Assembly: GCA_015233615.1 (NCBI GenBank)
Contig: JADFXJ010000008.1
Coordinates: 4,308 to 56,390 of the forward strand
DNA length: 52,083 bases
Direction: 5' to 3'
Source of the DNA: Nitrospirota bacterium
GTDB lineage: Bacteria; Nitrospirota; Thermodesulfovibrionia; Thermodesulfovibrionales; Magnetobacteriaceae
The notes under the pieces are model-generated. The model ran no database searches. It was not told the DNA's origin and was given only the letters and a program-made list of their open reading frames with translations. Position 1 is the stretch's first letter, and every line of letters begins with the position of its first letter. The position numbers were made by a program, and so were the translations under genes. Positions 42,188 to 50,330 of this stretch are shown piece by piece.

Positions 42188-43606
42188 TCATAACCGGCCC
42201 GATAGCACCTTGTTAAAAGCTCCGATAAGCGGACTTACCTCGTCGTCGGCTATCGTACGCGGGTCAAGGAGGAGTCTGTCCTCTTTTATGCGGCCTATAA
42301 CGGGTGGGGTGGTTGCTCTTAGCGCCGATTGCAGGGTTACCGCGCTCATCCCTCCGACGATTACGGAAACGGCGAAAGTCGGGAGTTCCACACCGGGAAG
42401 AGAGCCTCCTCCGGCCTGGGAAACCTCTTCGACGAGGATGATGTCAAAGTCGGAGCCGAGCCGGCTCAGACCGGAGGCAATTTGGGCTGCGCGCTTTTTT
42501 ATGTCGCCTGCCTCCTGGAATAGCATTTTCAGTGTCGGCACGTTTTTCTTTGCCCCATCCTCGTCGGCGTACTCCATGAGCGTGGCTTCGAGTGCGGCCA
42601 GCGTGAACTTATCCACCCGCATGGCCCGGCTCAGTGGGTGCTTCCTGAGCGATTCAACGTAACGCGCCTTGCCGGCTATCAGGCCACACTGCGGGCCACC
42701 GAGGAGCTTGTCGCCGCTAAAGGTGACCAGGTCCGCGCCCGACCTTATCACTTCCTGAACCGTAGGCTCCACGTGTATGCCCAGCGGTTTTAAGTCAATG
42801 AGGCAACCGCTGCCCAGATCGAACATAACCGGTATGCCGTGGCTGTGGGCCAGTGCCGAGAGCTCATCGATGGGTACGTCCCCGGTGAAGCCTGTAACGC
42901 GGAAGTTCGATTGGTGAACCTTAAGTACCATTGCGCAGTTGGCGGTGATGGCGCGCTCGTAATCGCCAGGATGGGTTTTATTCGTGGTGCCTACCTCTTT
43001 TAACAGGGCACCTCCGGCAGCCAGGATATCTGGAATGCGGAAGGAGCCCCCTATCTCCACGAGTTCGCCGCGTGACACGAGCACCTCTTTGCCACAAGCA
43101 TGTGCCGTGAGGCATATGAGGACTGCCGAGGCGTTATTGTTTACGACCATGGCGTCTTCGGCCCCGGTCAAATCCTTAATTTGGTCGACAACGTGGACGA
43201 ATCGCTTGCCGCGCTTGCCTGCGGAAAGATCGTATTCGAGGTTCGAGTAGCCCACTGCCACCTTTACCACGTTTTGGAGCGCGCTTGCACACAGTGGAGA
43301 ACGCCCCAGGTTGGTATGCACCACTATGCCGGTTGCGTTTATGACGGGCCTCAGCCTGTAAGCGGCAAGTCTCTTCAACCCGGCCGCGGCCAATGCCAGA
43401 ACCTCGGTCAGCACCTCCTCCGGAGTCGAAGCGGGCAAAGCCGGGGAAGCTGCCATGAAGACGGCCCGTTTTTCTTCTATGGCCTCGCGTATGGCCTTTA
43501 CCACAAGTCGGCGAGGGTGGCACTCAAGCCATCCCATAGCCTGGTCCGTCTTTAGCACTCTGTCCACTGACGGCAGTATCCTTATCTGCGCGCTACCCTC
43601 GGCCAT
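42188..43606 (-). CDS. selA: L-seryl-tRNA(Sec) selenium transferase
   Basis: SelA converts seryl-tRNA(Sec) to selenocysteinyl-tRNA(Sec) with selenophosphate. The 472-residue pyridoxal-phosphate protein is full length. It has RPVINATGIVVHTNLGRSPL, FDLGSGCLID, and the cofactor Lys in DLVTFSGDKLLGGPQCG, then AMRVDKFTLAALEATL. Its presence means the organism makes selenoproteins. selB, selC and selD are not in the window. It is the third gene of a minus-strand set after purQ and the SPFH gene. Confidence 0.96.
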   Translation of the reverse strand: MAEGSAQIRILPSVDRVLKTDQAMGWLECHPRRLVVKAIREAIEEKRAVFMAASPALPASTPEEVLTEVLALAAAGLKRLAAYRLRPVINATGIVVHTNLGRSPLCASALQNVVKVAVGYSNLEYDLSAGKRGKRFVHVVDQIKDLTGAEDAMVVNNNASAVLICLTAHACGKEVLVSRGELVEIGGSFRIPDILAAGGALLKEVGTTNKTHPGDYERAITANCAMVLKVHQSNFRVTGFTGDVPIDELSALAHSHGIPVMFDLGSGCLIDLKPLGIHVEPTVQEVIRSGADLVTFSGDKLLGGPQCGLIAGKARYVESLRKHPLSRAMRVDKFTLAALEATLMEYADEDGAKKNVPTLKMLFQEAGDIKKRAAQIASGLSRLGSDFDIILVEEVSQAGGGSLPGVELPTFAVSVIVGGMSAVTLQSALRATTPPVIGRIKEDRLLLDPRTIADDEVSPLIGAFNKVLSGRL

Positions 43607-43675
43607 GCCAGTTATCGATCAATAACGCTTGTCCATGTGCTTAGCCATCGGCATTCACCGTCATTTAGCCGTAAG

Positions 43676-44518
43676 TTAGTCATCCGTCTTTACATCGATA
43701 AAGGGCATGGCGTTTGACGTGACCTTGGGCATGATGCCGTTCCACTTTTCGATAGCCTTCATTGTGGCCTCTATTCTCCTGAGCTTTATGAGATCCGGCG
43801 ATATGTTTTCTTTCTGGAGCCTCAGGGCCTCGGCCTCAGCCCTGGCCTGGGTGATTTTTTGCTCCGCTTCTATCTTTATCCTGTCAAGGTCGCGGCTGGC
43901 CTTAAGCGCTAACTGCTCTGCCGTCTGTTTGGACTCTATGGCCTCCATGAACTGCTTCGAGAAGCTGAAGTTGACTATCGAAAATTCGTCAACCACCACG
44001 AAGAACTTGCTCAGTCTTTCGTTCAGGCCGTTCTTCATAGCGTCGCTAACGGCGGGCCTTTTCGTTATCAGCTCCTCGGCGGTGTACTTGGCGGTTGTGG
44101 CTTTGACTATTTCCTGCACGGCAGGGTCGATGATGTTCTCCTTCAACAGATAACCCACGTTCTGGTAAACCTTGTTTGCCTCGGTGGGAATGATGTGATA
44201 GTTAACGGCTATCGTGGAGGTCACCTCCTGCAGGTCTTTAGACGAGGCTGCCGCCGTTGTCTCGGCTTTTTGCACTTTTACGTCTATCTTTACTACTCTC
44301 TGTACGAAAGGAATAAGCATGTGAAGCCCTTCGTCTAGAACTTCGGGCGCAACTGCCCCGAAACGCAACACTACTCCCCTCTCACCGGCTCCTATAGTCG
44401 TAAAAGGATTCAGAGAAATAATTACGATTACAGCGACAATCATCAAAATTACAGCAAACACTGCTTTTGGATTCTTCATGGGCATTCTTTGAGAGTCTCC
44501 GAAAATGTTTCTGTCCAT
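43676..44518 (-). CDS. SPFH/prohibitin-family membrane protein
   Basis: A 280-residue protein with one N-terminal membrane helix (about 19-39, FAVILMIVAVIVIISL) and an SPFH domain (GERGVVLRFGAVAPEVLDEGLHMLIPFVQRVVKIDVK). A coiled-coil follows (KQTAEQLALKASRDLDRIKIEAEQK). Family members assemble large ring or cage scaffolds at the membrane and, as HflK/HflC or prohibitin, modulate FtsH-type proteases. The ATG at 44518 has AAGGAGG about 6 bases upstream; an in-frame start at 44569 lacks one. It sits alone, without a paralogous partner gene, which favours a prohibitin-like homo-oligomer over an HflKC pair. Confidence 0.9.
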   Translation of the reverse strand: MDRNIFGDSQRMPMKNPKAVFAVILMIVAVIVIISLNPFTTIGAGERGVVLRFGAVAPEVLDEGLHMLIPFVQRVVKIDVKVQKAETTAAASSKDLQEVTSTIAVNYHIIPTEANKVYQNVGYLLKENIIDPAVQEIVKATTAKYTAEELITKRPAVSDAMKNGLNERLSKFFVVVDEFSIVNFSFSKQFMEAIESKQTAEQLALKASRDLDRIKIEAEQKITQARAEAEALRLQKENISPDLIKLRRIEATMKAIEKWNGIMPKVTSNAMPFIDVKTDD

Positions 44519-44669
44519 TGTGGCCTCCTTAATATGGTTATGTCTGTTATTCGGGATCGATTGGAGCATGCGGTCTGCTTTTGGTTCAGCCCTGTGTTAA
44601 TGAACTATATGGTATATGGCTACGTTTTTCCCTTAGACTTCCAAAAGCGCCTCTATCTAAGCGATTTTA

Positions 44670-45365
44670 TCAAGGCGCTTCTATCGTGGAGATAACGGAT
44701 TGGAAGATGCTCCTGCCGTCGGTGTTACCCAGTATGTCTTCGGAGCACCGCTCCGGGTGCGGCATCATACCCAGGACGTTACCCTCTTTGCTGGTTATAC
44801 CCGACACGCTAAAGAGAGACCCGTTTGGGTTTGCGGACTCCGACACGTCACCGTTTTCGTCGCAATAACGGAAGGCAATCTGGCCGTTGCCGATAAGGCT
44901 TTCGACGGTGTCCTCGCCGGCGAAGTAGTTGCCCTCTGCGTGGGCTATCGGTAATCGGAGCACCTGCCCCTCTTTAAGGTTTCGCGTAAAGGGGGTACCG
45001 GCATTGGTAACCTTCACGTGGACATTCTTACAAATGAACCTGAGGTTTTTGTTCCTTAACATGGCCCCTGGAAGCAGCCCTGCTTCCAGTAGTATCTGAA
45101 ACCCGTTACATATGCCCAGCACGAGGCCTCCACCGGCGGCAAACTCTTTCACCGCCTTTATGATGGGAGATACACGCGCAAGGGCCCCGGCCCTCAGGTA
45201 GTCACCGTGGGAAAAACCGCCCGGCAAGACGAGCACCTTCACGTCGCTGCCGATGCGGGTCTCCTTGTGCCAGATGAACCTGGCCGGACGGCCAAGCACG
45301 TGCTTTACTACATGGTAGCAGTCATGATCGCAATTGCTGCCGGGAAATACTATTATTCCAAACAT
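44670..45365 (-). CDS. purQ: Phosphoribosylformylglycinamidine synthase, glutaminase subunit
   Basis: PurQ supplies ammonia for the fourth step of purine synthesis as part of the PurL-PurQ-PurS complex. The 231-residue class I amidotransferase starts [16 protein letters not shown], has [17 protein letters not shown], the nucleophile Cys in [20 protein letters not shown], and the catalytic His/Glu in [16 protein letters not shown] lies 5 bases before the ATG. PurS, usually the neighbouring gene, is encoded separately at 49482. Confidence 0.97.
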   Translation of the reverse strand: MFGIIVFPGSNCDHDCYHVVKHVLGRPARFIWHKETRIGSDVKVLVLPGGFSHGDYLRAGALARVSPIIKAVKEFAAGGGLVLGICNGFQILLEAGLLPGAMLRNKNLRFICKNVHVKVTNAGTPFTRNLKEGQVLRLPIAHAEGNYFAGEDTVESLIGNGQIAFRYCDENGDVSESANPNGSLFSVSGITSKEGNVLGMMPHPERCSEDILGNTDGRSIFQSVISTIEAP

Positions 45366-45560
45366 GATTCCTCCTTCACAGGACTTGACATATGTTAAAC
45401 GATTCAGGCCGCTTTGTCAAGTTTTCGCTTCCTTTGAAAAAGGAGGCTTTTGCCTGTCGGCTCCTGTTTAAAAACGTTACCTTTATGTTATATTGTCATG
45501 TATGAAATATTAACTAATTCGGGTAACGTAAAGTTCCGAAACGCCAATTCAGGAGGCTCT

Positions 45561-45902
45561 ATGGACTGTATCTTCTGCAGGATAGCGAAAAAGGAGATTC
45601 CTTCAAAAATAGTTTATGAGGACGACGTCGCGGTTGCCTTCGAAGACGTTAACCCACAGGCTCCAACCCACGTACTGGTGATACCGCGCAGGCATATCCC
45701 AACTATACTGGATCTGACCCAGGAGGACGACGCCTTAGTCGGGCAACTCTACCGGATAGCCGGAAAGTTAGCGAGGCAACGCGGTATTGGAGACCGGGGG
45801 TTCAGGCTTGTGGCCAACTGTAACCGCGAGGCCGGACAGACCGTGTTTCATCTTCACCTGCACCTCATAGGTGGCAGGCCGATGCATTGGCCTCCGGGAT
45901 AA
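45561..45902 (+). CDS. HIT-family nucleotide hydrolase (Hint-like)
   Basis: A 113-residue Hint-type HIT protein, which hydrolyses adenosine phosphoramidates and related nucleotides. It starts DCIFCRIAKKEIPSKIVYEDD, with the zinc-type Cys pair, and has APTHVLVIPRRHIP, and the His triad in GQTVFHLHLHLIGGRPMHWPPG. The ATG at 45561 has GGAGG 5 bases upstream; the open frame continues 37 codons further up without support. It starts a plus-strand set with mqnD and slt, and is separated from the divergent purQ gene by 195 bases. Confidence 0.95.
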   Translation: MDCIFCRIAKKEIPSKIVYEDDVAVAFEDVNPQAPTHVLVIPRRHIPTILDLTQEDDALVGQLYRIAGKLARQRGIGDRGFRLVANCNREAGQTVFHLHLHLIGGRPMHWPPG

Positions 45903-45926
45903 CAGGTCCCATTTACGGTAATCGAT

Positions 45927-46790
45927 ATGAAATGCTTAAACGTGGGTTATTCACCCTGCCCAAACGACACTTACGTGTTTTACGCTCTTATGAACGGTAA
46001 ACTGGATACGGGCGGCTTGTGCTTCAAGGAAAAAATTGAAGACGTCGAGACACTGAACCGGGCCGCACTCAAAGGAGAGCTGGAGATTACCAAGTTATCC
46101 GCCTATGCCTTCGGTGTGGTGAACGATAAGTACGAGATGCTGGACGCCGGAGGGGCCATGGGCTACGGATGCGGGCCGCTGGTCGTTACCAGAAACCCAA
46201 TGCCGGATAAATCTATGCCGAATAACACCATGCCGGAAATTGCCGGGGCCGGGTTTGACATTTCGCGGCTTAGAGGCAAGCGGATAGCCATACCCGGTAT
46301 CCATACAACCGCTTACCTCTTGCTTCGTCTGTGCGACCCCGTCCTTGGTGAGACTGCCGTGCCAATGCCATTTAACGAGATAATGGGGGCGGTCAGGGCC
46401 GGGGAAGTGGATGCCGGCCTTATCATACACGAAAGCAGGTTCACCTACGCCTCCTACGGTCTTGTACAGGCCATAGACCTTGGTAAATGGTGGGAGGGGC
46501 AGACCGGCCTGCCTATACCCCTGGGCTGCATCGCGGCAAGAAGGGACATTGGATCGACGGTGGCTTCCAGGACAAGCGACCTGATACGGGAATCTCTGCT
46601 TTACGCCAGGGGCAACGAGGAGGAGGCATTAGCCTATGCCAGGCGTTACTGCCAGGAGTTGTCCGAAGACGTAATAAGGAGCCACATCGGCCTGTACGTG
46701 AACGATTTCACTCTGGGTGCGGGGCCAGAGGGCCGCAAGGCCGTCGACGCCTTACTACGTATGGCTCGCCACAAAGGGATATTAGAATGA
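45927..46790 (+). CDS. mqnD: 1,4-dihydroxy-6-naphthoate synthase (futalosine menaquinone pathway)
   Basis: MqnD converts cyclic dehypoxanthine futalosine to 1,4-dihydroxy-6-naphthoate in the futalosine route to menaquinone. The 287-residue periplasmic-binding-protein-like enzyme has YSPCPNDTYVFYALMNG, the family's N-terminal motif; LEITKLSAYAFGVV; YGCGPLVVTR; KRIAIPGIHTTAYLLLRL; and DAGLIIHESRFTY. It bears a low-complexity insert (repeated MPDKS/MPNNT/MPEI units) near residues 93-110. Other mqn genes are not visible. It starts 24 bases after the HIT gene and may be cotranscribed with it. Confidence 0.9.
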   Translation: MKCLNVGYSPCPNDTYVFYALMNGKLDTGGLCFKEKIEDVETLNRAALKGELEITKLSAYAFGVVNDKYEMLDAGGAMGYGCGPLVVTRNPMPDKSMPNNTMPEIAGAGFDISRLRGKRIAIPGIHTTAYLLLRLCDPVLGETAVPMPFNEIMGAVRAGEVDAGLIIHESRFTYASYGLVQAIDLGKWWEGQTGLPIPLGCIAARRDIGSTVASRTSDLIRESLLYARGNEEEALAYARRYCQELSEDVIRSHIGLYVNDFTLGAGPEGRKAVDALLRMARHKGILE

Positions 46791-46838
46791 TTACGCGGGA
46801 TACTTTAATCGACACAAGGTGATGATTTACACTCAGGC

Positions 46839-48812
46839 ATGAAAAAGACGGTACCGTCATTATTTGTAATTTTAGCGGCTGTTTTCGCAATATCGTTTCT
46901 CGCAGGCCATGCTTACGCCCTGGACAGTGCCTACGAGCATCTGTTGGAGGGGTATCGGGCTCTTGACGAAAGAGCCTTCGATAAGTCGGTAAAGGAACTT
47001 ACCGCGTTTCTCGAACAAGGCAGGCTTCTCAGGGACTACGCCCTTTTGTGGAGGGCCAGGGCCTACGTTGATTTGGCGGATTTTAAGCCGCGGCAGATTG
47101 ATTCCGCCCCTGGGGAGGAAGACCGCCCGGTTACCCTTGCCCTGAAGGACTTGTCGACGATAAGTGTGGAGTTTCCCGACTCACCGGTTTCGAAGGAAGC
47201 CCGGAGGCTTGAAATAAATATCGAGAGCAAGGCCCATCCCGGTCGCGCCTTGAAGCTCATGGCCCAGTACCTGAGTGCCAATGCCGGTGATGACGCCATG
47301 AGGTTTACCTACGCAAAGGCGCTGAGGACTGCGAAAAGGGACTTTGAGGCATATGGAGAGTTTCTGAAGATATACATAGGTGCCGGGCCCATGGCAGAGG
47401 ACGCTTCGAAGTACGTGGAGACCGAAAGTCTGGAACCTACGCTCCTTTTGCAGCGTTCGAAAAACCTGATGTCTAAATTCAACTTCGAGGAGGCCGAGGT
47501 GCAACTCAGGAAAACTCTTTCATCGGCTCCACCGTATATGAAGTTCGACATAAACCAGAAGATTGCCCTGTGCCTGTTCAGGCAAAAGAAGTACAGAGAG
47601 GCCGCCAGGTATTTCCATATGGTGGGTTCGCCCTACTACGAGGCCCGCAGCCTCTATAGGGCCGGTTTATTTTCGGAGTTTCACGATAAAGTGGACCGGC
47701 TCGACCCAAACGCCGCAGAAATGGCGGCAGAACTGGTACTCATCAAGGGACTCTATTACAGGAGGAAAGGCAACGTGGAAAGGGCGTTGAAAATCTTCGG
47801 ATCCCTAAGCGGCAATCGCTTTATAAAGGAAGACGCCACCTGGCACGTGGGCTGGACCTACTTCCTTACGGGCAGTTACCGGCAGGCCTATGGCTTATTC
47901 AAGGGACTTCACGAAAGGTACGACTCCACGAAGTACCTTTACTGGATGGCAAGGGCACTCGAAAACGACGGTAAAGACGCCTCCGCCCTGTACGAAAAGC
48001 TTACCGACCAGGGGGATTACTACACCTTCCTGGCCTATTACAGGCTGGGAGTGTCCCCCCCGCGCCTCGCCCGACCCGATATTCGGAAATACGCGGACAA
48101 CGAAGAGTTAAAAAGGCTTGCCATACTTCTCGAACTGGGCATAAAAGACGCAGTGCGCACGGAAAGCCTCTACATACTGAACCACTCTAAGAACTTCACA
48201 TCCCAGGTTAACCTGCAGGCCAGCGTAATGCTCAACGAAGCCCAGATGTACCGCCATTCGGTTTTGCTGGCGGGCAAGCTTCCCTACTCAAGGACCGTAC
48301 ACGGCCTCCTGTACCCTTACGCTTACAGGGACTTTGTGGACGGCGCCGCGAAGAGATTTTCCATAAACCCACTTCTGGTCCTTTCCATAATGCGGGAGGA
48401 GAGCCGCTACCAGGAAGACGCCTTCTCCCACGCAGGTGCCGTGGGGCTTATGCAACTCATGCCAAAGACCGCGTCCAAGTACAGCTCCACCGTGGGTGAG
48501 ACCATAAATGGCGTCAGGGACGTGTTTAACGTAAAGAAAAATATTATTATAGGCAGTTACTACCTGAGCCAGCTTATAAAGGAGTCGGGATGCGTGCCCT
48601 CCGCCCTAGCTTCTTATAATGCCGGAGAATGGGTCGTATACGAGTGGCTCAAAGAAGGTAAGTACCACTCTATCGACGAATTCGTCGAGGATATCCCTTA
48701 CGACGAGACTAACAAGTACGTAAAGAGGGTCTTGAAGACGTTTTTCCAGTATGCCAGAGCGTCGGATGGAGGGCAGGACAACCTGGAATTTGTTTTTGAT
48801 TGCCATTTGTAG
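46839..48812 (+). CDS. slt: Soluble lytic murein transglycosylase
   Basis: A 657-residue periplasmic enzyme that cleaves peptidoglycan between MurNAc and GlcNAc with formation of 1,6-anhydro products. A signal peptide (FVILAAVFAISFLAGHAYA) is followed by a long superhelix of TPR-like repeats (about 30-470), then a lysozyme-like SLT domain with the catalytic Glu in SIMREESRYQ, and SHAGAVGLMQLMPKTAS and ASYNAGEWVV. This is the Slt70 layout. It is 49 bases after mqnD on the same strand. Confidence 0.94.
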   Translation: MKKTVPSLFVILAAVFAISFLAGHAYALDSAYEHLLEGYRALDERAFDKSVKELTAFLEQGRLLRDYALLWRARAYVDLADFKPRQIDSAPGEEDRPVTLALKDLSTISVEFPDSPVSKEARRLEINIESKAHPGRALKLMAQYLSANAGDDAMRFTYAKALRTAKRDFEAYGEFLKIYIGAGPMAEDASKYVETESLEPTLLLQRSKNLMSKFNFEEAEVQLRKTLSSAPPYMKFDINQKIALCLFRQKKYREAARYFHMVGSPYYEARSLYRAGLFSEFHDKVDRLDPNAAEMAAELVLIKGLYYRRKGNVERALKIFGSLSGNRFIKEDATWHVGWTYFLTGSYRQAYGLFKGLHERYDSTKYLYWMARALENDGKDASALYEKLTDQGDYYTFLAYYRLGVSPPRLARPDIRKYADNEELKRLAILLELGIKDAVRTESLYILNHSKNFTSQVNLQASVMLNEAQMYRHSVLLAGKLPYSRTVHGLLYPYAYRDFVDGAAKRFSINPLLVLSIMREESRYQEDAFSHAGAVGLMQLMPKTASKYSSTVGETINGVRDVFNVKKNIIIGSYYLSQLIKESGCVPSALASYNAGEWVVYEWLKEGKYHSIDEFVEDIPYDETNKYVKRVLKTFFQYARASDGGQDNLEFVFDCHL

Positions 48813-48898
48813 TGGACAATGTTTAGGGTAATCTGTTATTTTAAATGTAAATCGTAACAAATAATATCAACGGCAGTATCGGCAGGGAGGTTTTAAAT

Positions 48899-49159
48899 TT
48901 GGAAAATATCAGGAATCTCGAAGAAAAGATCTCTACGGTAATAGAGAAAGCCAGGCAGTTGAGGAAGGACAAAGAGGACAGCCAAAAGAGAATCGAAGAG
49001 CTCGAAGGGATACTTGCCTCGAAAGACCAGGAGATAGATTCCCTCAGGCGTGAAATCGAAGTGAAAAACGGTGACGTCGACAGGCTGGTAGGTGAGAAGA
49101 AATCCGTAACCGAGCAGATAGAGGCGATTTTGGGCGAACTAGATCGTCTGGAGATTTAA
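48899..49159 (+). CDS. Small coiled-coil protein (ZapB-like)
   Basis: An 86-residue protein that is almost entirely coiled coil (residues 5-80, with leucine and isoleucine at heptad positions). GGGAGG lies 7 bases before the TTG start at 48899, so TTG is the start codon. Directly upstream of zapA (only 4 bases to its ATG), it occupies the place that a division-associated coiled-coil protein often has. It recalls ZapB by size and shape, but coiled coils share little sequence, so the name is not assigned. Confidence 0.7.
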   Translation: MENIRNLEEKISTVIEKARQLRKDKEDSQKRIEELEGILASKDQEIDSLRREIEVKNGDVDRLVGEKKSVTEQIEAILGELDRLEI

Positions 49160-49163
49160 AGTG

Positions 49164-49430
49164 ATGGCAAGCGCGGATGTATTGATAGGCGGACAGAGGT
49201 ATACCGTCAAAGGCGAGGAATCTGAGCAATACATAAGGGAACTCGCCGGGTACATCGACAAAAAGCTCTCGGACGTGGCCGACTCGGCCCTAGTCATGAA
49301 TCCCTTGAAGGCCTCTATTCTGGCTTCTCTCAGTATCGCCGACGAGCTCTTCAAACTCAGGAAGGAGTACGAGAGCCTCGCTACAAAGATCGAATCAGGC
49401 ACCAGTGACCTCGAAAGCATACTCGAGTAA
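49164..49430 (+). CDS. zapA: Cell division protein ZapA
   Basis: ZapA binds and bundles FtsZ filaments at the division ring. The 88-residue protein starts with the strand segment VLIGGQRYTVKG, continues EEQYIRELAGYIDKKL-type sequence (here SEQYIRELAGYIDKKLSDV) and ends in a helical coiled coil (IADELFKLRKEYESLATKIE). The start could be GTG at 49161 or ATG at 49164; the stop of the preceding coiled-coil gene is within 4 bases, so translation is coupled. The length is typical for the family. Confidence 0.88.
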   Translation: MASADVLIGGQRYTVKGEESEQYIRELAGYIDKKLSDVADSALVMNPLKASILASLSIADELFKLRKEYESLATKIESGTSDLESILE

Positions 49431-49481
49431 ACCTAAACACCGAATCGGGGGAATTCTAAAGATGACACTGTGGAGAAACAG

Positions 49482-49739
49482 ATGAAGGTGAAGATTTTCA
49501 TAAAGTTAAAGGAAAGCGTGCTCGACCCTCAGGGTAAGGCCGTTATGGGTAGCATGAGAACTCTCGGGTTTGACAACGTCCGGAGCGTGAGGGTAGGGAA
49601 GATGATAGAGCTGGAAGTAGAAGACTCACCCCGCGACGAGATAGTAAAAAGCATCGGCGAGATGTGCGGGAAATTGCTGGTTAACACTGTCATAGAGCAA
49701 TACCGCTTCGAGATAGACGATACAGTGTTATCCCGGTAG
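49482..49739 (+). CDS. purS: Phosphoribosylformylglycinamidine synthase subunit PurS
   Basis: PurS is the small structural subunit of the PurL-PurQ-PurS complex in purine synthesis. The 85-residue protein has MKVKIFIKLKESVLDPQGKA, LGFDNVRSVRVGKMIELE and LLVNTVIEQYRFE, all family signatures. The ATG at 49482 has GGAG 6 bases upstream; an in-frame GTG four codons earlier is not supported. PurQ is encoded 4 kb away on the other strand, an unusual separation, since these two genes normally adjoin. Confidence 0.92.
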   Translation: MKVKIFIKLKESVLDPQGKAVMGSMRTLGFDNVRSVRVGKMIELEVEDSPRDEIVKSIGEMCGKLLVNTVIEQYRFEIDDTVLSR

Positions 49740-49789
49740 AGTCGTGCACGGCACTCGGGGAGAGTGCCCTATGGTTGAGGAGGTTCTCT

Positions 49790-50230
49790 ATGGCTGAACA
49801 AGTAAAGGCGAGGGTGCTCCTGGTAGACGACGAGGAGAAATTCGTCGAAGTGTTGTCCAGGCGCCTCGTGTCGAGGGGGATGGCGGCAGACTCGGTGTTG
49901 ACCGGGGAGGACGCAGTAAGGCAGGCAGGCACTATACAGTACGATGCCTTAATCCTGGACCTTACAATGCCCGGCATAGACGGTATGGAGGTGCTTCACA
50001 GGCTTAAGGGGATTTTCCCCGAACTTCAGGTCATCATGCTCACCGGTCAGGCATCCGTATCGAAGGCAGTGGTGGCCATTAAGGAAGGAGCCATAGACTT
50101 CCTCGAAAAACCCGTCGACATAGACCTGCTCGTAAATAAGATCATCGAGGCCAGGGACAGGAGGATGCTTCTTTTGGACAGAAAAAACGAAGAGAAAATG
50201 AGGGACATCCTCGAGAAATCCACGTGGTAG
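49790..50230 (+). CDS. Single-domain response regulator (CheY-like)
   Basis: A 146-residue receiver domain protein with no output domain. It has the acidic pair in LLVDDEEKFVEVL, the phospho-acceptor Asp in ALILDLTMPGIDG, the Thr in IMLTGQASV, and the Lys in DFLEKPVDI. A short charged helix follows the receiver (DRRMLLLDRKNEEKMRDIL). GAGGAGG lies 6 bases before the ATG at 49790. It probably relays a phosphate from a partner kinase elsewhere; the kinase is not in the window, or is the unusual one at 675-1598, which cannot be decided. Confidence 0.88.
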   Translation: MAEQVKARVLLVDDEEKFVEVLSRRLVSRGMAADSVLTGEDAVRQAGTIQYDALILDLTMPGIDGMEVLHRLKGIFPELQVIMLTGQASVSKAVVAIKEGAIDFLEKPVDIDLLVNKIIEARDRRMLLLDRKNEEKMRDILEKSTW

Positions 50231-50330
50231 CCGTCAACGGATAACGTACGTTAAGGAAGTGGACTGCCGCTGCCCGTTGCCGCCGGGAACAAGCTTCACA
50301 GGAATGACATATCGGACCCGTTAACGAACA

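Noticed and set aside
42188-43606. Search for selenoprotein genes (in-frame TGA) in the window prompted by selA
   Set aside because: No gene in the window shows an internal TGA flanked by continued homology, apart from the prfB frameshift.
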